Notes: a model not told the origin generated them from the sequence alone. 5,720 nt of DNA from Haloquadratum sp. J07HQX50 (GCA_000416005.1 KE356562.1:454020-459739), one strand, 5' to 3'; numbered from the stretch's first letter, positions 1 to 5,401 are shown. Numbers and translations: made by a program.

Positions 1-42
1 GATCAGATATGTCTGCGCGCCCAAGTTATGTGAGACGACTGA

Positions 43-219
43 GCCCTGCCCCGACACTCCAGTTCAAGAGAATCCAACCATGAGAACGTCACTTACCCGT
101 CGGCTTTCGGGTTTGGACATATGCCTGCCTATGCGGTGAACGCATATTACAATACGGCGAAGAATACCGACAACCGATACTGTGGGTACTTCCATCGCGA
201 GCAGAAGTCTCGTCGTTGA
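43..219 (+). pseudogene. Possible 3' remnant of an unrecognised gene
   Basis: An open frame runs from just after an in-frame TGA at 40-42 to a TGA at 217-219. Its second half (about 91-216) reads like real protein, including FGFGHMPAYAVNAYYN and NRYCGYFHREQ, with many aromatic and Asn residues and mixed codon use. Two in-frame stops (31-33 and 40-42) block extension upstream, and no start codon is convincing, so if it is real it is the tail of a gene broken by a frameshift near 40-80. I do not recognise the family and assign no function. It ends about 100 bases beyond the tnpB remnant on the opposite strand, so it could be host sequence next to the insertion. It could also be a chance open frame. 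Confidence 0.25.
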
Positions 220-309
220 TAGGATACAGCTCAACTGGCCCTACACTCAGGGACACTGAAGATCAACAGCGATTACGCGCCTACCGAGTTGCTCAACTGA
301 ACTACTCCA

Positions 310-353
310 CCCTACCCTACTCAGCCGGTGATTCGGCTCCAGTGAGGGTAGGG
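310..353 (-). ncRNA. Omega-RNA-like terminal hairpin of the tnpB element
   Basis: A long stem-loop is visible. CCCTACCCT (310-318) pairs perfectly with AGGGTAGGG (345-353), and inside it AGCCG (323-327) pairs with CGGCT (334-338) around a six-base loop. ACT/AGT (319-321 with 341-343) can add three more pairs. The structure overlaps the last codons and the stop codon of the tnpB remnant. In IS200/IS605 elements the guide-carrying omega RNA is made from the 3' end of tnpB and the right end, and overlapping sense transcripts of IS1341-type genes are known from Halobacterium. Position and strand fit that scaffold. Expression, and the exact right end where a guide would begin (below position 310), cannot be seen here. 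Confidence 0.5.
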
Positions 354-1178
354 CTTCCTCGCTCTCGCGCTATAATTTTTGCTTTTCCGACGGTGTTTGC
401 GAGTAGTGCGTCCCGATGACGACACCCCGCAGTCACCAGTCTCCACAGACATTCGGACCGTCCCAATGTTAAATCAGAGGCCTCGTAACCCAACTCTCAG
501 TTCATACAACGCACCTCTAACGACGCGTTGTGGTCCCGGTCAGCCATGAACCCACCTGAGGGGCACGCACACAACGGCTTCTCCGTCTCGACACCACAAC
601 GAGCGCACTGCTTCGTCGTCCTAGCGGGTCAACGGGGACTACGTGGCAGTCATTTTTGTCACCGTGTCGTTTGAGAGCTTGAATTGTCTCGTCTCACGGC
701 ATTGCAGCAATGTTGCGGCTGTTCCTATCACCTTGCATTATCGAACCTCAAGATCTTCGAGGAAGACAGCGCCGTACTCGCGTGCATACCAATGTGCTCG
801 TTTCTCACGATAATTCTCACGACGTTTTTTTAATCCGCTCGTGCACGTAACTGTCCCGCTGAATTCCACTTAATTGAGTCGTATTGCTTTCTGGAGAGCG
901 AGCGGTGTCGTCTCTCAATGCGCTCTCGCTGCTTTTCCTCGTTCGTGCGAACGTGCGGTTCTCGAAATCGTGAATGAACTTCGTGATGCCAAGGTTGATT
1001 CCAACTGTGTTCTTGAGTTCGATATCGTCGATGGCAGGCTTGTCTGGATATTCGGCGTCCTGCGTGAGTGCGTGGTTATACACTTCTCGGCAAGTCTGGA
1101 TGTGATTCCACGCGGTCTCTCCAGTGGTTGCTCGGGTGTCGCTTGATACTGGAATGGCTTTTCAAAACACAAGTCCAT
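317..1178 (-). pseudogene. tnpB: Decayed tnpB (IS200/IS605, IS1341-type RNA-guided nuclease)
   Basis: TnpB pieces appear in order across several minus-strand frames. N-terminal pieces are FEKPFQYQATP after an ATG at 1178 and WNHIQTCREVYNHALTQ (to about 1060). RuvC-I is NTVGINLGITKFIHD (about 1010-965). A helical piece, EEKQRERIERRHRSL then SRKQYDSIKW, covers about 940-870. RuvC-II, HWYAREYGAVFLEDLEV (about 795-740), keeps its Glu at 756-758. Next come IQALKRHGDK and CHVVPVDP, the zinc-finger stretch KQCARCGVETEKPL (about 613-572), RuvC-III ADRDHNASL (about 544-518), and the tail GSPTLTGAESPAE ending in TAG at 317-319. Intact members are about 400 residues; this is under 290 codons. HALTQ joins directly to DAEYPDKPAIDD, implying a deletion of roughly 130 codons. 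The RuvC-I Asp is Asn (994-996), the second zinc-finger pair is damaged (CPSGG where CPSCG is usual), and there are at least four frameshifts plus internal stops. No tnpA is visible. A TATATA lies at 1191-1197 upstream of the ATG. The protein is surely inactive. Confidence 0.88.
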
Positions 1179-1299
1179 GTGAGGCTTGTCTATATATGGG
1201 TCGTGAATCTTGTACAGCTGTATCCCCTCCCCACTCGCTGACGGTTCGCTCGCCGGGGGTTAGTCTACATCAATTAAAACGGAAGTCTACTGACAAACG

Positions 1300-1485
1300 T
1301 TAGGACTCGACGTGGGGCAGTTGAGGTGTGTTTTGGACTCTGAACTCTCAGCGGTGTCGGTCATACAGCTCAGTATCGCCTTCTTCGATACCCTATTTAT
1401 CACAATCGTGGCGTTTTCGAGCTGCCCACTGTTCGAATTGTTCTTGACTCTTCAAGCTGTTTCTATCCCCGAAGAGATTTTTCAC
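1300..1485 (-). pseudogene. Small unrecognised protein gene with two in-frame stops
   Basis: From a GTG at 1485 the minus strand reads 61 codons to a TAA at 1300-1302, broken by TAG at 1393-1395 and TGA at 1348-1350. The fragments look like haloarchaeal protein: VKNLFGDRNSLKSQEQFEQW, AARKRHDCDK, then GIEEGDTELYDRHR, then EFRVQNTPQLPHVES. They are charged, probably helical, and share one frame without any shift, so two point mutations could explain the damage. I do not recognise the family. The reading diverges from the thioredoxin-fold gene at 1505 and lies about 120 bases behind the tnpB remnant, consistent with decay in an insertion-prone region. Recoding of the stops is unlikely, because haloarchaea are not known to use pyrrolysine or selenocysteine. 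A chance open frame remains possible. Confidence 0.42.
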
Positions 1486-1504
1486 TGGCGTGAAAACATT
1501 TCGT

Positions 1505-2080
1505 ATGGCCCTTGTCAAGTCAGATTCAGAATTGGCAGTCGGAGACCCGGCACCCTCTTTTAGCTTGCCAGCGACGAACGGGAAAGAGCACGGCCTGAGC
1601 GACTATACAGACTATCAAGCGCTACTGGTCGTATTTACCTGTAATCACTGCCCGTATGCCAAAGCCAAGGAGGATGAATTAAACTATCTTTCAACACACT
1701 ATTCAGACTTAGCCGTTGTCGCGGTGAATCCAAATGATGCAACTGAGTACCCCGAGGACAGTTTTTCACGCATGAAAGAACGAGTGGCAAACGATGAATT
1801 ACGGTATACAGCGTATCTTAGGGACGAAACACAAGAAGTCGCCAAATCGTACGGCGCGGTCTGCACTCCTGACCCCTTCCTATGTCGTCGCCAGGAGGTA
1901 TCGAGAGCGTCACCGTTTGAGATAGTGTTTCACTCTCGAATCGATGATGCAACATCACCGAATGAATCACCGTCAAGATACGAGATGAGAGAGGCAGTTG
2001 AGGCAGTGCTCAGTGATGAACCAATCCCAGTTGAACAAAAACCGTCACGAGGATGTTCGATTAAGTGGGTTGATCAGTAA
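1505..2080 (+). CDS. Thioredoxin-fold / peroxiredoxin-like family protein
   Basis: The 191-residue protein matches the AhpC/TSA-related group often called PRX-like or thioredoxin family protein. The N-terminal GDPAPSFSLP (13-22) is the typical redoxin entry strand. FTCNHCPYAKAKEDEL (44-59) carries the CxxC pair Cys46/Cys49. VNPNDATEYPEDSF (74-87) and YLRDETQEVAKSYGAVCTPDPF (written in two parts: YLRDETQEVAKSYG, then AVCTPDPF; 104-125) hold the probable cis-Pro122. The C-terminal signature SRGCSIKW (181-188) is characteristic of the group. There is no signal peptide, so it should be cytoplasmic; thiol reductase or peroxidase activity is inferred from the fold. I chose the ATG at 1505 over the in-frame GTG at 1490 because family members start close to this point and a T-rich TATA-like ATTTTTCA (1477-1484) sits about 25 bases upstream, as in leaderless haloarchaeal genes. 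The loop after the cis-Pro (126-140, CRRQEVSRASPFEIV) is slightly longer and more basic than usual. It is convergent with the gene ending at 2332. Confidence 0.9.
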   Translation: MALVKSDSELAVGDPAPSFSLPATNGKEHGLSDYTDYQALLVVFTCNHCPYAKAKEDELNYLSTHYSDLAVVAVNPNDATEYPEDSFSRMKERVANDELRYTAYLRDETQEVAKSYGAVCTPDPFLCRRQEVSRASPFEIVFHSRIDDATSPNESPSRYEMREAVEAVLSDEPIPVEQKPSRGCSIKWVDQ

Positions 2081-2254
2081 GTATCTCTGAATCGTCTTCG
2101 ATCGGTCTTGATTATGTACCATCTCAAGATCAAATGATTCAATAGACTATTTCGGGCTCATCACGAGACGACACAGCGGAGCCGTCTCAAATAACTCCGA
2201 GGTACTCTGTCTGTTTCACCTGTAAACGGGTCGGTTGAGCGAATGTCCAACTCT

Positions 2255-2274
2255 CAACTCCCTCGGGGGAGTTG
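2255..2274. repeat. Perfect 8-bp hairpin between convergent genes
   Basis: CAACTCCC (2255-2262) and GGGAGTTG (2267-2274) form a perfect stem with a four-base loop (TCGG). It lies 174 bases beyond the thioredoxin-fold stop and 57 bases beyond the opposite gene's stop. It could be a bidirectional 3'-end structure or a remnant of a small mobile element. There is no T-run directly after it on either strand, so a standard terminator is not supported. The rest of the 250-base gap holds no gene that I can see. Confidence 0.45.
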
Positions 2275-2310
2275 TCGTCGATCGCCTGATAAGCTCACGA
2301 TGCCACGAGG

Positions 2311-2327
2311 ATATATATTATATATAT
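2311..2327. other. 17-base pure A/T tract (alternating AT)
   Basis: A near-palindromic run of A and T only lies just beyond the 3' end of the COG1325 gene. It resembles a strong TATA region, but no intact gene starts about 25 bases away on either strand. It may help end transcription, drive an unseen short RNA, or simply be a low-complexity patch between convergent genes. Confidence 0.4.
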
Positions 2328-2331
2328 GAGA

Positions 2332-2766
2332 TTATAATTCAGCTGCTTCAGTAAGAGCTGTCCGTGCATTCTTGATCGCTTTCGGTCTCTTGGCCGGATA
2401 CGCCTCAATTTTCGCACGAACGGTGATGCCATCACCGAGCTTCACCGTCTCATTAAACGCAGCCTGCTTATCCAATCGGAAGAACAACTCTGTATCTTCA
2501 GTCACTCGTTCATTTAGCTCGGTGACGATTGATTCAATCCCAGATGCATCAGCTAATCGGGCGAACACATGACGTATCTCGGCGGCGTTCTCAACGCGGA
2601 CAGAAAACACGATGATACGATCACCATGGTGTCCGCGCGTGGTATCCTTCGATATTTCAGTTTCTTCCGGAAGAAGGGTCTTCATCGCCATCTGCACACG
2701 CTCTGGATCCTCAGTCGCATAACAGAAACATCGGAAATCGACATAATGAATTGGAAGTTGTGTCAT
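2332..2766 (-). CDS. COG1325-type RNA-binding protein (predicted exosome/RNase P-associated)
   Basis: The 144-residue protein matches the archaeal COG1325 family, described as an exosome or RNase P-linked RNA-binding protein with a small alpha/beta fold (related to Pfam RNA_binding, PF01877). Recognisable stretches in order are IHYVDFRCFCYATEDPERVQ (6-25), the strongly conserved GHHGDRI (about 45-51), ELNERVTEDTELFFRLDKQA (about 83-102), then KLGDGITVRAKIEAYPAKR near the C-terminus. The length is normal and the frame intact. It should act in the cytoplasm on RNA; the exact substrate is not established and the exosome link is a family prediction. The start is ATG at 2766. It lies 30 bases downstream of a small gene on the same strand, and no TATA-like element is evident in the gap, so the two are probably co-transcribed. 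Its stop faces the thioredoxin-fold gene. Confidence 0.9.
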   Translation of the reverse strand: MTQLPIHYVDFRCFCYATEDPERVQMAMKTLLPEETEISKDTTRGHHGDRIIVFSVRVENAAEIRHVFARLADASGIESIVTELNERVTEDTELFFRLDKQAAFNETVKLGDGITVRAKIEAYPAKRPKAIKNARTALTEAAEL

Positions 2767-2796
2767 ACACGTTAGTCGAAGTCGTTGGTATTCAGA

Positions 2797-2982
2797 CTAT
2801 TCCTCGTCAGCAGGGTCAAGTTGGTCTGCAGAGATACCGACTTCTTGGCCATCGTCGAAGCTGATTGTATAAGTCTCATCACCGAACATGGTCTCGACGA
2901 CTTGCGTTATTGTTCCAATCTCACCGTCGAACTCGCTGTGCTTGTCGTGTAGCACGACAGAATCGTCTTCATCAAACTCCAT
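2797..2982 (-). CDS. Small acidic SH3/KOW-like protein (haloarchaeal DUF1918-type)
   Basis: This intact 61-residue acidic protein resembles the short haloarchaeal proteins annotated as DUF1918 domain-containing. It begins MEFDEDDSVVLHDKHSEFDG, continues with GTITQVVETMFGDETYTISF (about 23-42), then DDGQEVGISADQLDP. Short beta-strand-like stretches separated by Gly/Asp turns, with GTI and DDGQE motifs, suggest a small SH3- or KOW-like barrel; its molecular role is unknown. There is no signal peptide or cysteine, so it is cytoplasmic. The start is ATG at 2982. A T-rich ATTTTTGA on the minus strand (3005-3012) is centred about 26 bases upstream, which fits leaderless transcription. It is the likely first gene of a pair with the RNA-binding protein 30 bases downstream and is divergent from the DsbA-like gene, sharing a 93-base intergenic region. 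Confidence 0.85.
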   Translation of the reverse strand: MEFDEDDSVVLHDKHSEFDGEIGTITQVVETMFGDETYTISFDDGQEVGISADQLDPADEE

Positions 2983-3075
2983 ATGTTATCCCAACCCGCA
3001 GCAGTCAAAAATCGAGTGGTTTGAAACGAGTGGAGAAAACGTAACCATGATTTGGACTGTTCGTATAGACCACAT

Positions 3076-3777
3076 ATGGACCTGCCTCGAAGAGAACTGT
3101 TAGCGGGTATTGGGAGCGCCAGCGTGATTGGTACAGCGGGTTGCTTAGGAAGTGGTGGGTCAGACACCGGGAGTAATACTGACATCGGAACACCATCTGG
3201 ACCATCACTGTCGACAGCACTCTCACAGTGTACTGACACGACAGTCGAACCGGTCTCAAGCCTCCCCAGCCCAACGATGGGACAATCTGAAGCAGCGGTG
3301 AGCATAGAGGTGTTCGAAGATTTTGCGTGTTCGCACTGTCGAACATTCTCCACCGAAGTGTTTCCGCAGATTCGTGAGCAGTTCATTTCTGAGGGAGTCG
3401 TCTCTTTTCAGTTTCGAGACTTCCCTATCCCTGTTGACCCGTGGTCATGGTATGCCGCCTCTGCAGCACGATCAACTCAAGACATCGGTGGAGAGACCTC
3501 ATTCTTCAAATTCACTAAGAAAATATATGAACAGCAGTCAGTCCTTTTAGACAATGGATATCAGCTCATCCATGACGCCGCTGAGGCTGCTGGTATCTCT
3601 GGGTGCACTGCCGCGGTGGCTGCCGAGACACTGGCATATCAGGATGTAGTGAGAGGTGATAAACAGAGTGGAGTCGAACTAGAGGTACCTGGGACCCCGG
3701 CAGTGTTTGTGAACGGAACATTATTACAGGATTACCGCTGGGAGACAGTCAGACAGGCAGTCGAAACAGAGCGATAG
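3076..3777 (+). CDS. DsbA-like thiol-disulfide oxidoreductase, Tat lipoprotein
   Basis: This 233-residue exported thioredoxin-fold protein carries a Tat lipoprotein signal: MDLPRRELLAG has twin Arg at 5-6, a short hydrophobic stretch follows, and TAGC (20-23) is a lipobox with Cys23 as the anchor. A Gly/Ser/Thr-rich linker (about 24-70) precedes the domain. SIEVFEDFACSHCRTF holds the CxxC active site Cys85-Ser-His-Cys88. FRDFPIPVDPWSWYAASAAR (about 113-132) is typical of DsbA/DSBA-like proteins, and VPGTPAVFVNG contains the cis-Pro208. It should sit on the outer face of the membrane and make, break or shuffle disulfides in secreted proteins; which direction is inference. I reject the in-frame TTG at 3052 because the ATG at 3076 places the RR at the usual distance. 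One further Cys (about 177) lies in the helical insertion. Its stop codon falls in a palindrome shared with the convergent gene 4 bases away. Confidence 0.92.
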   Translation: MDLPRRELLAGIGSASVIGTAGCLGSGGSDTGSNTDIGTPSGPSLSTALSQCTDTTVEPVSSLPSPTMGQSEAAVSIEVFEDFACSHCRTFSTEVFPQIREQFISEGVVSFQFRDFPIPVDPWSWYAASAARSTQDIGGETSFFKFTKKIYEQQSVLLDNGYQLIHDAAEAAGISGCTAAVAAETLAYQDVVRGDKQSGVELEVPGTPAVFVNGTLLQDYRWETVRQAVETER

Positions 3778-3788
3778 CTAGCTATCGC
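3771..3788. repeat. Perfect 18-bp palindrome spanning two convergent stop codons
   Basis: GCGATAGCTAGCTATCGC is its own reverse complement. It contains the TAG of the DsbA-like gene (3775-3777) and, on the other strand, the TAG of the DyP-like gene (3782-3784), so both proteins end in Arg (CGA) followed by TAG. As RNA it can form a 7-bp stem with a CTAG loop from either transcript. It could act as a compact bidirectional 3' processing or termination element; function is inferred only from position. Confidence 0.75.
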
Positions 3789-5071
3789 ATCTGCACGCTA
3801 CCATCTGGCCGAGGAAGCGCACGAACCCCCCGCGAGGGGATAAGAAAATTCCCCCGGTTCGTTACAAATGCATACTCAAGAATACCGTTTCGAACGCGCT
3901 GTCGGATCGTTGGGATATCGGTGATATCTCCGCCATTCATCGCTTTCCGGACCATCTCAAATTCCGATATTGCAGCTTGGAGACTCGGGAAGTGTAGCGA
4001 GGCCTCATTGTCGTCAGTTGACTCAAAATGGCGACGCAGAAGTCGGATTGAACCATCTTGACGACGATTCCCTCTGGCAGCCTTCTGTGCATGACCAACA
4101 ATAGCTTCTGACTTTGCATCATCACGAATCGTCTCAATCATTCCGTCAGTGATCCCGTTACTCGTGCCAAGCGAATTTCCAACTTCTGGAACCATCTCCT
4201 GTTGCGCATGTGTTGGCGAGAACATCTTCGCAACGCGTGAGGTATGGTCCAGTTCTTGATACCAGTCATCAAGTCGCATTCGGAGTCGTGAAACGTGCTT
4301 GGTGGTACCTCCAGCAAATGGCCCTGCTTGAATTTCAACATCAGATTCTGCAGCCTGGTTATTCCGAAAGCCTGCTTTGAATCCCATGAACAGCGGAGAC
4401 GACTCTGGGACAGGGTTCGAATCTGGAATCCCCTTGAGTCCATCCTGCCTCTTAGCTGGCATACCTGGACCGACAAACCCGCTGCGCCGGTCATCAACCT
4501 GACAGACCTCGCTAAGTCGTGACTCAATTGAAATCGTATTCACTGTATCACGATCGCCGAACAGTGCCTCCTCAGCGGTCAGTAAGACATCTGGTCGGTC
4601 AGATGCCATATGTAGGAGCATATCTTGGGTGTCGAAGGTGGGCGATTCGAAGTCGGAAAGTGCCCGTGGTGAGGGAAGATCGACCGAGGTGGGGAGATCG
4701 GTTGGATACCGGTCAAAATAATGAGGGCTGAACCCGAGCGAGAATAGGAGTCCTTCAGGACGCCATGCATAGGCAGTCTCAATTGTCCGCAACGCTGATT
4801 CAACATCCGATCGGTCAGATTGTGTTGGTATACCAGATTTGGTCAACGTGAGGTAGAACAAGAGGTGGTGTCGTGGAAGTGTATGGTTTCCAGATGAATC
4901 GGTGGATAGAAACCGATTCCACTGGTGTTGGCCGGAAGGAAGTGACTCTCGGTCAGTCGTTCCACGGGGAACAGGTTCATTCGCCTCCGAGAGACACGCT
5001 GATAGTGCAGTTGCTCCACCGATAGCAACAGCCATTTTCATAAATCGCCGACGACTCTGTTTGTCTCTCAC
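3782..5071 (-). CDS. DyP-type peroxidase-like Tat lipoprotein (haloarchaeal DUF7405-type)
   Basis: This 429-residue exported protein has SRRRFM (6-11) as the Tat motif and LSAC (23-26) as the lipobox. The body follows the order of DyP/EfeB heme peroxidases. LLFSLGFSPHYFDRY (about 108-122) comes first, then TFDTQDMLLHMASDRPDVLL (about 145-164), then FMGFKAGFRN (about 228-237) where DyPs have GxxDG. Next are GGTTKHVSRLRMRLDDWYQ (about 254-272), GHAQKAAR (about 326-333) with a candidate heme-ligand His327, and IRLLRRHFES. The end has LEYAFVTNRGNFLIPSRGVR (about 398-417), like the final DyP strand. The Asp of GxxDG is Ala233, so normal peroxide chemistry is doubtful; the fold may bind heme or another ligand. 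This family is usually annotated only as a Tat signal or DUF7405 protein. I chose GTG 5071 over TTG 5098 because of signal geometry and a TATA-like site about 25 bases upstream. It converges on the DsbA-like gene. Confidence 0.85.
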   Translation of the reverse strand: MRDKQSRRRFMKMAVAIGGATALSACLSEANEPVPRGTTDRESLPSGQHQWNRFLSTDSSGNHTLPRHHLLFYLTLTKSGIPTQSDRSDVESALRTIETAYAWRPEGLLFSLGFSPHYFDRYPTDLPTSVDLPSPRALSDFESPTFDTQDMLLHMASDRPDVLLTAEEALFGDRDTVNTISIESRLSEVCQVDDRRSGFVGPGMPAKRQDGLKGIPDSNPVPESSPLFMGFKAGFRNNQAAESDVEIQAGPFAGGTTKHVSRLRMRLDDWYQELDHTSRVAKMFSPTHAQQEMVPEVGNSLGTSNGITDGMIETIRDDAKSEAIVGHAQKAARGNRRQDGSIRLLRRHFESTDDNEASLHFPSLQAAISEFEMVRKAMNGGDITDIPTIRQRVRNGILEYAFVTNRGNFLIPSRGVRALPRPDGSVQMR

Positions 5072-5091
5072 GTAAAAGTTGTACTCCAGAG

Positions 5092-5099
5092 ATATCAAA
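5092..5099 (-). promoter_or_regulatory. TATA-like element for the DyP-like gene
   Basis: TTTGATAT on the minus strand is centred about 25 bases upstream of the GTG at 5071. That is the spacing expected for TATA boxes of leaderless haloarchaeal transcripts. It supports the GTG start, because the alternative TTG codon at 5096-5098 would lie inside this element. Confidence 0.3.
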
Positions 5100-5401
5100 G
5101 TCTCTTGTGATTGGGGTTGCGCTGGTATCGCCTATCACCACAGATATTGGGAGTGATCTGAACTCCCTGAATGGTGAGAGAGTGACTCAAGATTATCACG
5201 GAAGCTGAATTGTGGTTGTTGATTGCTGTCTAACCCTGTGGTGTTCGGCTTGAACTGCCTGACATCGTCCCACTCACAGATAGTGGGTGTATTGTGTGCT
5301 ATGGACGGCACCGAGGTGGCGGACCCAACCCTTCCCGTGAGGTGCGTATCCTTCCGCAAACTTGGTATCACAACGAATACGACACAAAGTATTCGACATC
5401 G
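5100..5401. other. Intergenic stretch without a supported gene
   Basis: I see no coding region here. Short open frames on both strands lack recognisable motifs and have unremarkable codon use. Two inverted repeats stand out: CCCACT (5269-5274) with AGTGGG (5282-5287), and CGAATAC (5374-5380) with GTATTCG (5389-5395). The part nearest 5100 probably contains the promoter of the minus-strand DyP-like gene. Confidence 0.5.

Noticed and set aside
216..419. Plus-strand open frame of 67 codons
   Set aside because: It lies antisense over the tnpB 3' end and the hairpin, and has no recognisable motif.
874..1178. Plus- and minus-strand open frames of about 90 codons taken as separate genes
   Set aside because: The plus frame is a shadow. 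The minus frames are pieces of the broken tnpB rather than independent genes.
1348..1395. Stop-codon recoding (pyrrolysine or selenocysteine) in the small minus-strand gene
   Set aside because: Haloarchaea are not known to use either, no recoding element is visible, and ordinary nonsense mutation in a decaying region is simpler.
1490..1504. GTG at 1490 as the start of the thioredoxin-fold gene
   Set aside because: The five extra residues are not family-like, and the TATA-like site at 1477-1484 would be too close.
1312..1563. Plus-strand hydrophobic open frame as a small membrane protein
   Set aside because: It is antisense to the protein-like frame 1300-1485 and runs out of frame into the thioredoxin-fold gene; its hydrophobicity mirrors the charged codons on the other strand.
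3052..3075. TTG at 3052 as the start of the DsbA-like gene
   Set aside because: It adds eight residues before a Tat signal that is already complete from the ATG at 3076.
2907..3386. Minus-strand open frames overlapping the DsbA-like gene
   Set aside because: They are antisense shadows of a well-supported coding region; one also overlaps the DUF1918-type gene.
4138..4806. Open frames on both strands inside the DyP-like gene
   Set aside because: They are shadows of a long frame that shows family blocks throughout.
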